Source of the DNA: Anthoceros angustus
Taxonomy: Eukaryota > Streptophyta > Anthocerotopsida > Anthocerotales > Anthocerotaceae
NCBI GenBank assembly: GCA_010909165.1
Contig: MU008158.1
Span: 831,478 to 895,477 of the forward strand
Direction: 5' to 3'
Length of the DNA: 64,000 nt
The notes beneath the pieces are model-generated. The model made no database searches. It was not told the DNA's origin and was given only the letters and a program-made list of their open reading frames with translations. Below, one piece after another: positions 1-10,531 of this stretch (position 1 is the first letter of the stretch; the number at the start of each line of letters is the position of its first letter). Position numbers and translations under genes: made by a program.

Positions 1-39
1 ACACAATCCAACAGGAGTTTCCAATACGGATCGTTTACA
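1..39 (-). repeat. Terminal fragment of the 3' LTR
   Basis: Positions 1-39 match 5690-5730 with a few differences, and end at the same base (TTTACA on the plus strand, TGTAAA on the minus). The rest of this LTR lies outside the window. Confidence 0.8.
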
Positions 40-54
40 TACTCCCTTCTCATT
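40..54 (-). other. Polypurine tract of the gypsy-type element
   Basis: Read on the minus strand this is AATGAGAAGGGAGTA immediately before the LTR start TGTAAACG. A purine-rich run abutting the 3' LTR is the usual plus-strand primer of LTR retrotransposons and fixes the element orientation. Confidence 0.65.
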
Positions 55-461
55 TGTTGGCGCCCTCGCCAACTCATGTATATATTTCTTGACTCTCCAA
101 CCGTTGACCTGGTTGGTAGTTGCCAATCTAGCTGTTGGGTATGGAGCCATTTGCGAAAACTTCAAGGACTTTATATGGCCCCATCCATGAAGGTGAAGCT
201 TGCAGAAAGTGCATATATCTGTTGTCATATGGTAGGTCCAAGTCACGGTACCACCCACAACCTTTCTCTTCCGTCGGTCCCTCGATATAAGTCTGTGGCG
301 GACAAATGGACTCGAATAATGCCGAGGCATCTTGTTGTTGCCTTGAAAGGTCAGGGGATGCTGCCCGATTCAGAACTCAAATATTTACGAATAAGTAGGC
401 CTGGTGTATCCGGATCTCCCTTCTCATTCTTGCCGTACCACCATCACTTGCCGTCTTCCGA

Positions 462-1285
462 TTACGCGGGCCGCTTCCCCTCCATCTCGCGAACAACGCT
501 TCGCCGGGAGAACTTCCACATCCGTCCCACCACCTTCCACAATGCGTTCCACCTTCCACTACGCAGTAGTACCTTCCACACCGGTCGATCAGCTGTCACT
601 CCATAACAACCCACGGTGATGGAGTGGGGAATGTCTCTTGATAGTCCGCTCTTCATCCGACCAAGAAATGTGGGCAAGCGGAACTTCTCTTTCTCATCCT
701 CCTCCCCAAATGTGTCTTCTACAGAGGTATAACCATCTGTTTCCGTGGGCGTCTCTCCTGCGTACGTATCTCGACTCCAAGATAAACATATCCTCCCTTC
801 CTTAACCTTGGGGTCCCAGTCCAGAGGTTTGAAGCCCACTTCCTTCCTTGCCCACTTGAAGGTACAGCGCGCCCCATACATCCACGTCCGGCCAATCAAA
901 ACGTCATATCCAGGAGCTTTCTGTTTGATGACCACATAGTCCATAAGGTACGGAATGGTACCAATATGGGTTAGAACTCCAGTCAGCTCCCCCACCGGTG
1001 TCATCCTGGACATGTCCGCAAGACGCAGCACCTTGGATGTGTGTTCTATCTCCATTAACTTGTGTCCTCCGTCATGATGTTGACCCCGGACCCGAATCCA
1101 GGTACTTTCTTGATAACGCATCCGAGATTTCTATCTGCAGCTCCGGGACCTTGGTCACCATGGCCACCATGTTCACGGCAAGGGGCCTCGGCCTTGTTTT
1201 GGGAAGGTCGCCTCTTCTTGGGTTGTCTTGCCTTCAATGCCCACGGATCTGTGGCGGTACCTCGGATTGTCCACGAGCTGTCCAA
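462..1285 (-). pseudogene. Retropepsin-like aspartic protease relic
   Basis: Two overlapping minus-strand frames together give a retroviral-type protease core. The first (1285 to about 1055) contains GFGSGVNIM where a DSGSGVN-type active site is expected. The second (1121 to 462) contains the C-terminal hallmark YDVLIGRTWMYG. The frame change between them and the missing catalytic Asp argue for a dead copy. It lies downstream of gag in the element orientation, as in gypsy elements. Family assignment rests on motif recognition only. Confidence 0.6.
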
Positions 1286-1576
1286 ATGTTATCATGAATT
1301 TTGGTCCATGATGGCCTCCGATTGAAAGGACATTGTGTTCTCCTTCTCGCTTGCTCCCCACTCCGTTTCAACAACCACGGTAGCTCCACAGTGTCGCGTT
1401 GAGCAGCCATGGCGGTTGGGTGGGTGGGTGGTGGTGGTGGTGGTGGTGGTCTCCGGTTCTCTCGGATCATCTCCATGACTTCCTTCGACATCGGCGGAAA
1501 CCCTAACTCATCCTTTTTTCCTTGGTTTTCGCGGATCGCGATTCGAGTTCACCCCCATCGGCTCCCTCCTTCTTCC

Positions 1577-1679
1577 TTCTTCCCTCTCCGCAATCCCTCG
1601 AGTTTGGACAAGACATATCCTCCCTTCCTTCTTCCCTCTCCGCAATCCCTCGAGTTTGGACAAGACATATCCTCCCTTC
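1577..1679. repeat. Two tandem 52-bp repeats, third copy at about 2951-3003
   Basis: The unit containing CCGCAATCCCTCGAGTTTGG occurs at 1577 and 1628 in tandem and again inside the gag relic about 1.3 kb away. It is followed by a (TCC)n run near 1680-1710. A (TGG)n run lies near 1425-1450. All are inside the retrotransposon. Confidence 0.8.
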
Positions 1680-2676
1680 CTCCTCCTCCTCCTCCTCCTC
1701 TTCCTCGTAGCCAGTTGCACCTTGTTTGTGGTTGGACCTCTTCCTTCGCGATGAAGCGACTTCCTCCTCACCTCAGATATGGAGGCTCCCAATCTTCCTT
1801 CTTTCTTTTCTTCCCCGTTCTCCCCTTAGGGTGTCGCCTTCCTCCTCCGTGTTGAGCAGCCATGGCGAGTTTCATAATACCCACTATCCATGTCCTCCAA
1901 TCCCTCAAACTTCTCAACATGTTGGCCTCGGAATCCTCCCACACCGCCATGAGCGCATCTTGACTTGCATCACGTAGCTTTTTCTCCATGGGTGGGTGGG
2001 TTGCCGTGAGGGGTTGAGCAATCCTCACATGTTTTTCGGCGGAGGACACGCCGCCACGTGACGATTGCTTGCAATCCACACAGACCTCTCAAAATCACCA
2101 TTCCTGGCGAGATGCGGAGGGCTGCAAGATGCGAACCCTCGGCAATTGTAACGAATGGCACTCATTTGCCGGGGTTCCTTGCCATCGATTGCGAATGCCC
2201 ATGTGGGTTTTCGTAAACTTGAGGGGTACAAAGTCTTGGTGCAAAATTTCGCCTCTTGAATTTGGTATGTATCTTCCAAGCACATCTCCTCCTCCTCTTC
2301 CTCGTAGCCAGTGGTTGCACTTTTGTTTGTGGGCAGTTCGACCTCGAGTGCCCTGCATCCACAAGTTGAGCGAGAAGAGATTCGCCGCTCCGTAGCAACC
2401 CTTCTTCTATCGTGGTCCTTGATGGCATTAAGATGGAGTTTCTCGGTTTGACCATCATTTCCTCCATCTTGTTCCCTTGTTGCTCCACCTTTTTGGCTGT
2501 TTCCACCTCTCTTCTCACACTCCGCGTCCTTCGTGCATATAGCGGCTCCTTCCCTTTTGCACGTCGTCTTGTTTCCCACTCATTTTTCCTTCTTCCTTCT
2601 ATCCCTTGACGCTCACCTTCGAATTCTCCTCCGAATCCTGGTCTCTTCTTCCGTGGAACTATCAGGAGTCTGAGAG

Positions 2677-3247
2677 CTATCTCCTCCGTGGGCTGTCATC
2701 GGAGGATGAGTAGTACTTCTTCTTCTTCTTGTATTTCTTCTTGTCCTTCCGCGCCCTTGTTGAGTTCTTCTTTCTCTTCGCGTTGGACTCCTCATAGTTC
2801 GAGCGGCCTTGATCGCCGATCCAAATCTTTCTCGGCTTGGAGGCGTCGTGCTTCCCATCTCCGCCCAATCCTCTTGCAAACCGGTGAATGGCCATTAGCT
2901 CAGTGCGGACCGGCCCGATCCGTGGTGTGGAACCTTTCCACATAAGCTGCGGTGTCTCCTTCTTCCCTCTCCGCAATCCCTCGAGTTTGGACAAGACATA
3001 TCCTTCCACATCGACCCCTCAGACCTTTCACAAAAGCTCTCTTCAAGGCCCCAAAGGTAGGCGGGGTGTGGCGGAAGCTATGTACTCGCTTGTACCACTT
3101 GGCGCGCTCCGTAAGACTCCATAAAGCAGTGGGCACGATCGCATCCTCACGGTTGTGGCGTCGGTGCTCAAAGCTCGACAAACTCGTCGGGATCCTCATG
3201 GCCCTTCTTTTCTCCATACAGCGGGTAAGATTGCTTAGTGGTAACAA
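2677..3247 (-). pseudogene. Gag capsid relic (Retrotrans_gag type)
   Basis: The minus-strand ORF from 3247 contains WSLTERAKWYKRVHSF and FGALKRAFVKG, resembling the 'L.g.A..WY..l ... sf..Lk.aF' core of plant gypsy Gag. It continues to AAYVERFHTTDRAGPH and then, in another frame, to AIHRFARGLGGDGKH and a Lys-rich tail. A short sequence shared with 1577-1679 interrupts the core at about 2951-3003. The segment is frameshifted and cannot encode an intact capsid. Confidence 0.5.
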
Positions 3248-3658
3248 ACGAGATAGCCATAACTACCGTGGTAGTACTTTCAGCAGCTGCGGTGGTTGGC
3301 CACTAAATGCGGGACCTCTACATTCACAGTTGGTGGACCGGTGGTCTAGGCAATGGAGCGAGATCAAAGACAAGGTGGGATCGGTACGGCCCTTGTACCG
3401 CTTCTAGTCGAGAGTTGGGAATCGAATCGATAAGATCGATCCCTAGTTCGAGTTGACTCCACTCCCCTCTTCCTCGTCCGGTGTGATCTCCGCCCTGCTC
3501 TCCTCGTAACTCTGCAATCTTTCCGCTGCTTGGCGTTGCCGTCTTGCGAGCGTTTCCCCAGTCGGATCGAATCGCTTGTCTCCACGAGGCATCCATCTAT
3601 CAATCTAGTAATGCTAGACTCTACTTAGGCTATGGTTAGTTCTACCTCGTCCTTGATT

Positions 3659-3678
3659 CATTCCCGACAGCGCCAAAA
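3659..3678 (-). other. Putative primer-binding site of the gypsy-type element
   Basis: Directly after the LTR end (...CTCCACA on the minus strand) comes TTTTGGCGCTGTCGGGAATG. Similar TGGCGC-type sequences follow the 5' LTR of many plant gypsy elements. The priming tRNA was not identified. Confidence 0.5.
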
Positions 3679-5730
3679 TGTGGAGTGTGAATTTGTGTCT
3701 AGGGACACCGTGAGGTCCACATTCACCCTCAATGTCGTTGTAGGCTTAGGATTCGCTCCCAAGGGAATGGTTTGTGCCAAGAGGCGCTAACTTCTATCGC
3801 TCGACCTTCACCTAAGTCGGGACTTACTTACTTGCTATTACTCCTCTTACCTATCTACTCAACTACTACTACTACCTCCCGACTTGTCTAACTACCACGA
3901 TCTTATTCCACGACCGCAAATCTTATTCCACGCGGTGGCTCTCACCACTAGGGTAGTTGCTTGACTACCGAGGTGGGTCCCACGCCAAACCCTAGCGACT
4001 TATTTCCGGCGCCGCGCTGCCCAGGCGTCCGCCCGTACGGATCGGACTTTATTGCACTCCACACTTCATGCACACACACACCGATTCCTAGGGACCAAAG
4101 TTCCACAAATCCCTCACGCTCACACACACACACAAAGGCGCCACACTCACACAATTTTACAAGGAACTGTTTCCCTTGTGCACACTTCCATGACCGGTTT
4201 GGATTCTTTTGGATCCACACAAATCTCCACTGTTAGTCTCTCAATTAGTTCCCCTTCTCAACTCCTCTTACACCTCGCATCGCGTACAGTGTTAGTCACT
4301 CCTTCACCCAATCTTCTCTCTCTCTCTCTCTCTCCCTCAATTCGCCCGCAGGCTTCCAACCATCCACTCAACACTTCTCTCTCAATTTCGGAACACAACT
4401 AACAGGAACAAGGGTGAAGGAAAGAAGAACCCCCGGGCGTCACAGCAGGCGTTACGAGCAAGCTCCAGACCCGCCCCGCGCCAATCCCTTGGTTTCCTCC
4501 TCCTTTGTCAGCAAGATTGCTCTATCACCCCTCCTCCCCCAGTTGCGGAGCAAGCTCTCGACCACCCCTAGGAGCGTCTCGCGCACACCACCTCTGTCAA
4601 TCGGACGTCTCCAACCAGCCACAGGCAGCGTGGGGATCTCAACCAGGAGTTATCTGATGTGAGGGGCACAACCAAGCCCCTTTATACAATTGCTGGGGCG
4701 TCATAGCCACCAGACTTTCCAGGTCCTAAAAACGGCTGAACGCGAAGAGGCGCCCCTACAATTTCGGACGGCCTTAGGTCCAGGATGGCATCCTATCCAA
4801 AGTTCTATTCCTAGGATGCCACTACTCCCCATGTTATCTCCGCACTCCCCTCCGATTTGGTCGCTGGCCCTTCGTCCTTTCTTTGAATTTATGGGTCCTC
4901 CTTCCTCGTTGTTGATCTGGAAAATCCTCCCATAAACTCTCCACTGTTTTTCCATGATCCCAAGTCCCAGCTCCCTCACCAATCCTCCACCTCGGACCCT
5001 CCAATGGTCCATATTTGGCCATTGGGCAGTCGAAATTTCTGCTGCAACCTTGGGCGCCATGCTCCTGCAAAACCCTCACTGCCCACAGCGCCTCGAATTG
5101 CTGATAACTCGCCTCAGAATCTCCAACTTGGTCAATCCCCCCAGGGTTTCTTCCTTCCAGGAATCGCGAGCTCCCGCCGCCACCAGGGCCTGCCCTTTAC
5201 AGCCTCGTGCCAGAGCTCGTGCCCTGTCAGGGATCGTCTGGAGCTACCCCGCTGCCGCCGCGCCTCGTGCCTTTCCGAGTTCCCTTAGGGTTATATTTCC
5301 CCGGAAACTCGATGGCCGCTACCACTTCTTCTTCATGACCGCTCCTTCCTTCCACGACCGCCCGGCCGTTCGCCAACCGTCTTGAAACATAGTCCTTGAC
5401 CCTCGGCGACCACACAGTTCAACTACCGCCCGGTTGGTTCGACCTCTAGCCTACGGACCTCGCCAAATATGGGGACCCCCCCCATATATAGGCCTTTTAT
5501 TAAATATTCCAAGACCAAAGGCCAAGGAGTATCGAGTTCATAGTCCAAGGACCGATTATTATTTAACCCAGAAACAACCCCAAAACTCATAGGCCAAGGA
5601 CACTTTCTACTATAAATATCCCTTCCTACTCATAACCTAGCTCTTCTTGACACCAAACTTAACAAAAAAAAACAAAAAATCACTCAAAGACACAATCCAA
5701 CAGGGAGTTTCCAATACCAGATCGTTTACA
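3679..5730 (-). repeat. 5' LTR, about 2.05 kb
   Basis: On the minus strand it starts TGTAAACG and ends CTCCACA, the usual TG...CA ends. The right boundary is set by the match to the window's first 39 bases and the left boundary by the primer-site-like sequence. It contains a (TC)n microsatellite at about 4312-4335 and no coding sequence I can support. The target-site duplication cannot be checked because the other flank is outside the window. Confidence 0.7.
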
Positions 5731-6889
5731 CTCACGGTGGCAAAAAGATCATAAACTTGGAATAGAAACAATGAGGAAACATGTATAAAGGAAACAAAAA
5801 CATAGGACATTAGTCACTTACTTTTCAATTTCGTTTTTACGGTCATGTTTTGCATTTGTATTGGTATGAGGAACAAACTCTCGTTATCTCTTCATAATTA
5901 TTTCCAAATCCTTCATGTTCTCTAACATCTAAACATACATAGAAACGTAACAGACATGGAAAATGAACATTGAAGCTTGGCTTGCTTTGTATGATAGTCA
6001 TGATAGTGCTATAACAAATTTTGCCCACTAAAAAAATCCGCGTGCAACTTTGATCATGTAAATTGAAATTATGATTGAAATTATCGGGGACAACTAATAT
6101 TGTTCAGGCTAGAAGTTGCAAATGGTGAGTGCCTACATGGAGATATCAATCATGCCGGTATGGATGTCGTCTACCATTTACTGCAGTTGATCTCTTTCTA
6201 TATGCTTGCTTAATTTGGCTTGTGTCACTACCAATTCGCGCGCAAACTTATGCGCGCACTTACATCTAAACAGTCTCCAACATCTGGCAATCATCGCCAG
6301 GTGTTGGACGTATACAAACATTTAATTCTGGTGCGCAAACTTGTTTGCGCACCTACCTTTCATTCATACTAGTCAATCCTATGACTATACTCTCGCTCCG
6401 AGAATTTTACAGGGCTTTGTTCCTTAGACATTGGGACAATAATATCTTCTTTGGCCTGATGCTCTTGATCCATGTCTAGTGCGAGAATGAGAGTGGCATG
6501 GTCTGCACTTAGAGCTGGGCCCACGCCAAACGTCTCAAGATTCAAAAGATGCAAAAGGTTCTCACTACTAGTTCAAAGTTTTAACCACTAGAAAAAGATG
6601 AGGTTAAGTAAAGATAAGAACATATCCACATTAGGGTGCTGCACAAAAAAGGTTGAAAACGTCGAAAGGAACCCTTTAAAACAACAAAAATATCAAAATA
6701 AATACAAAAAAATGCAAAACTTTTTCAAAATTTTAGAGCAAGTGCGCGCACTTGCCTCAAAAAACTGGCCTTTTTGTAATTTTTTAAGGGGTTTTTAGGG
6801 TTTTTTTAGACTTTTTGCTCTTTTTTTCTTTGGATGACCGTCTGGGAATGCACTAGGAGGCATGAACCATTTGGGTTCATGCTCCCAGG

Positions 6890-7140
6890 CCCTTCTTGAC
6901 CTTGGGTGCGCACACTTGTGTGCACACTTGGCCTCCTTGCCCGGGTGCGCACAAGTGCAGCGCGCGCACTTATGCGCGCACAAGTGTGCGCACTCGGCCC
7001 TCCTTGGTGCACGCACAAGTGTGCGCACTCGGCCCTCCTTGCTCCCTGGTGTGCACACCGAGGCCCCCTTGCCCCGTGGTGCGCGCACTTGTGCGCGCAC
7101 CCAGGCCCCCTTGCCCCCTGGTGCATGCACTTGTTCACCC
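6890..7140. repeat. GC-rich tandem repeats built of near-palindromes
   Basis: Around six degenerate units alternate a near-palindrome such as GTGCGCGCACTTGTGCGCGC with a C-rich spacer such as AGGCCCCCTTGCCCC. Open frames on both strands here are artefacts of the repeat. Isolated related pieces (GCGCGCACTTATGCGCGC) occur near 6235 and 7436. Confidence 0.75.
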
Positions 7141-7751
7141 AGCTGGGCCCCCCTGGCATGTTTGATGATAACCCGGTACTAGGTCACCACCGAAAGAGAC
7201 GGAAACACCGTAAAGAATAAAAAGGGGATAAGGTGTTCTTCGTCGCATTAGGGCATAGGATAGGTATATAAGAGTGGTATAGGTAAACCTCCGCCGATGT
7301 GTGCTACTTGTTATTTTGTCGGGAGTTCGGGCACATCCTCAGACCGCCAAAAGGACATGCTTCCCCATTAGAAGATCATTTTTCGCGTTCTTTTTGCACA
7401 GTGCATGCACAAGTTTGCACATAGCGTTGTTTAGGCGCGCACTTATGCGCGCCTAGGCCTCAGTATACAAAACATACAAAACCACACAAAAATGCGAAAC
7501 TACGGACATGACGAAATTATGGAACAATAAGGTCACTGGCCCTTCATCACACCGACTAAATCGCCATGAACCTGAGTATAAGGTGCCAGCGCGGTGTAAA
7601 TGACTCGACAGGAAATGGTGCACCTAGAATGCCCGAAACCGATGGATGAACATGTCATGCCGTGTGATGCTAATCTCTGCACTTGGGTTTAGTGTTTGAT
7701 TAGCATTAATTAATCTAATTACTTATCTTTAAGTAAGTAATTAGTGTTAAT

Positions 7752-7999
7752 TAATCTAAGATGCTTATGTTAATTAAGCATTAATTAGTGATAATAATCT
7801 AAGGTGCTTATGTTAATTAAGCGTTGATTAGTGTTAATTAAACATGGTTAGCAATAGCTAAGTGGATAAGCTCAAGTAATATGCTTTGGCATATTCCTTG
7901 CATATTATAATGTATTCTTAGGATACAATAGCTAAGTGGATAAGCTCAAGTAATATGCTTTGGCATATTCCTTGCATATTATAGTGTATTCTTAGGATA
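7752..7999. repeat. AT-rich tandem duplications (about 43 bp and 74 bp)
   Basis: A unit of about 43 bp beginning TAATCTAAG is present twice from 7752. A 74-bp unit beginning CAATAGCTAAGTGG is present at 7852 and 7926 with about one mismatch. The block is followed by TATATATAGACCC near 8050. Confidence 0.8.
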
Positions 8000-8989
8000 T
8001 TTTTGGCATATCGATGCCAATAGGATTTCTTAGAATATCACGTGGTCTAGTATATATAGACCCTTCCATTGAGACAAGCTCGGATCATAGCTTGTCCTCT
8101 AGATATGCTCTGTCTGAGAGCGTTGTAAGGAGGCCAAAGCTATGACTCCGAGAGCGATGTGTGAGGAATTTGCGTGTTGTTCTCGTGGGGAGAGTGTGTT
8201 TGGTTGCACCTATATATCTGCGTATTAGATTTGTTTACTTGGTTGTTGGTCGAAGAAGTGCTTATATGAATTCAAGTGCTTACCTGGTGCGACAAACACC
8301 TAGAAAAACCAACAAAAACCAAACCAACTTCAGTTTCCGGCGAAATAGGGTTGGGATTTTTTCCAAAACCCCTTTTGACAAGAGAAACCCCTTTCTAAAC
8401 AGACGCTGTTTATTTCTTGTCTTTACACCAACAATTTAAGAAGTAACCACTTTCGTTGAGGAAGTTGCAAAGCAGACGTTTTTTTTCTTTGGATAAGAAC
8501 TCCTAGGTTGAAGACAAATTTGCCGCACTAATTTTTGTTGGTGACTCCTCCCACAGCTTTAGCTGTTGTACCTGGATTGCTACATACGAGTTTGGATCCA
8601 AAACCAGAGGCCTTGGTTAGGCCTCCAAGTTGGTATTTATAAGCACACGAGTCCCACGTGTGAACGGGCATGTTTGAGACGTAGGGTTTTTATCCACATA
8701 TAATGCCTAATCTAGAAGGGATTTAAGGTTATCCCATCTTGAACATATCTCGTGCCATCAAGCTCTCTTTCCATAAAACCCCGGCCTCCCAATTCCATTC
8801 TACCGAACTAGTGACATGTTGGGATCAGGTTTTTTTTGGGCAAGCTCCCTAATTAAGCTCGCGTTGCTCCCAACATTTGCGATGCCCTTGTAAGAGCAAG
8901 AACTTGGTGAGAAAAAAAAAATTATATCAAACTTCGTCATGGAGCCCTTCGATGCTTGGATCCTATGTTACGTAGCACCTATTTGTTGT

Positions 8990-9960
8990 TGGTGTTGCGG
9001 CATGAAATATGGGCTGAAGGTTTTATCCTCCATGGCGAGCTTTGCAACATAGTCTCCATTTTTGTCGACTTGCTATCTGCTTTGCGAGCAAGCCTAAAAC
9101 GGCTTACAATAAGGGGCGACCAAAGGACTTCATAAAAGCTAACTTCGAAAGGTTTTACAATAGGGTTTGAAGGGCTTTACAACAAGAGTGTCACGAAACC
9201 ATCTCGGTAATAATCCGACTTGCAATTTGGGATCACTTAACCAAGAAGTTCCCATCCCAATATTGATCCGACATTTATTGCGGGAAATCCCGAAAAGCCT
9301 TATAATGAAGAGCGCCGAAGGGCTTTACAACATGTAGGCCACCAAGGGCCAAGAGTAATGGGGGATAGCACCCCATCCGAGTCGGATTAATGGGTCCCAA
9401 AGGGTCTACAAGATGTAGGCCACCAAGGGCCAAGAGTAATTGCCCATAGATGGTACCCCTTCGCGGTATCCGATCGAGCCCAAGAGTAATTGACAATGGA
9501 TAGCAGCTCATCCGAATAGTAATCTCTTTTTGCCGGCAAGCCCAAAAGGCCTTACAATAAGGGCCCCCAAAGGACTTCACAAAAACTAACTTTGAAAGGC
9601 CCCAAAGGACTTTACAAAAGCTAACTTCCAAAGGCTTTATAATAGGACCTGAAGAGCTTTACAATAGGCATGCCATGAAGCCATCTCTGTAATAATCCGA
9701 CTTGCGATCTCTTAACCAAGAAGTTCCCATCCTGAATATGATCCGACCAAGGGTTCGTTTAACTAGAGAGTTCTAATGAACTCATAGAGGCGGAGTTCCA
9801 ATCCCGATAGTGATGCGACCAAAGTCATTTAACAAGGAAGTTTGAATGAACTCATGAGTTTGGTTAGCTACTCTAGGGAGGATTTTGAAAAGAAAGCTAA
9901 TCTGACTAAAGTTGTTTAAGCAGGGAGTTCTAATAAACTCATAGGTGAAGTATCACTCTT
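8990..9960. repeat. Degenerate dispersed repeat region
   Basis: Phrases such as AAGGACTTCATAAAAGCTAA, GTAGGCCACCAAGGGCCAAG and AACCAAGAAGTTCCCATCC recur several times with changes. Related wording (AGCACCCCATCC, GGGAGTTC) reappears at about 29590-29800, so this is a dispersed family. No ORF or terminal structure was identified. Confidence 0.6.
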
Positions 9961-10172
9961 AAGGGAGGAAGTTTAAAAGTAAATTAAAAAGTGGAAGGCT
10001 GAATCAGCTATCCAAACTGTGTACATATGTATATCATGTGGGATATTGGCCCACCGCACTTCCGGTGCGCCATTGTGATCGGATTATGCGAGCGAGTTGC
10101 CATTGATAATAGGTAAATGATTTTTAAATACCTCTTATAATATATACCTATTTTGAACGGAAATTGTACATA

Positions 10173-10181
10173 TGTATCTAG
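10173..10181. repeat. Left 9-bp target-site duplication of the MULE
   Basis: TGTATCTAG, identical to 14215-14223, directly outside the TIR that begins CGCATGCGCTAATG. Confidence 0.9.
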
Positions 10182-10462
10182 CGCATGCGCTAATGCTCAT
10201 TGTGCTCTTAATGCGAGCACAGAAACCAAAGAACCAACTCACCATGGTGAGCATGTCACACCGCAGCGGTCATGCCATCGCTCTCATCCACTCTCCCGTT
10301 CGGCGCGACGGCATTTCGCACGCCCGTCGCCGCTTCACTAACCCTAATGTAACGTATAATATAGCTATACCATATGTACTCTGTATTGTACCCATATGTC
10401 TACGTATTCCTGAACCCGTCTTTAGTTTGAAGAAGTGCAAACTCTGAAAGTGCCCTATCCCA
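10182..10462 (+). repeat. Left terminal inverted repeat of the MULE
   Basis: About 281 bp, inverted with respect to 13943-14214. The match runs from CGCATGCGCTAA (partner CCCAGGCGCTAA) to CCCTATCCCA, with scattered substitutions and one indel of about 10 bp near the inner end. Confidence 0.9.
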
Positions 10463-10531
10463 CGCGTTCGCGAGGCCAGGCTCCAAAGCTGGTCGTGATA
10501 GAGCAACAGAGAAGACAATCCCATAGATTTT

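Larger units (their letters stand above)
1..5730 (-). mobile_element. Gypsy-type LTR retrotransposon, non-autonomous, 3' LTR cut by window edge
   Basis: The first 39 bases match the end of a 2-kb block finishing at 5730, so both are the start of the same LTR read on the minus strand (both begin TGTAAACGATC). Minus orientation is supported by a purine-rich tract next to the left LTR, a primer-site-like TTTTGGCGCTGTCGGG next to the right LTR, and the order gag (about 2.7-3.2 kb) then protease (about 0.5-1.3 kb). Only about 3.6 kb lies between the LTRs. I see no reverse transcriptase, RNase H or integrase, so the copy could not move by itself. Frameshifts break gag and protease. It may be a TR-GAG-like derivative or an internally deleted full element. 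Confidence 0.8.
5731..10172. other. Non-genic, repeat-rich interval
   Basis: No credible gene is seen on either strand. Open frames are short or run through low-complexity DNA. The interval holds a GC-rich palindromic repeat block (6890-7140), two small AT-rich tandem duplications (7752-7999) followed by a TATATATAG box near 8050, and a degenerate dispersed repeat (8990-9960). The 7.66-8.45 kb part has a TATA box and transcription-start-like spacing reminiscent of a copia LTR, but I found no paired LTR or primer site. Confidence 0.6.

Noticed and set aside
6795-7220. Several overlapping 90-117-codon ORFs
   Set aside because: All read through the GC-rich palindromic repeat in different frames (His/Ala/Cys-rich), as expected for repeats without stops.
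7660-8450. Solo LTR of a copia element
   Set aside because: TATA box and AT-rich upstream repeats are suggestive, but no TG...CA ends with target duplication and no partner LTR or primer site were found.
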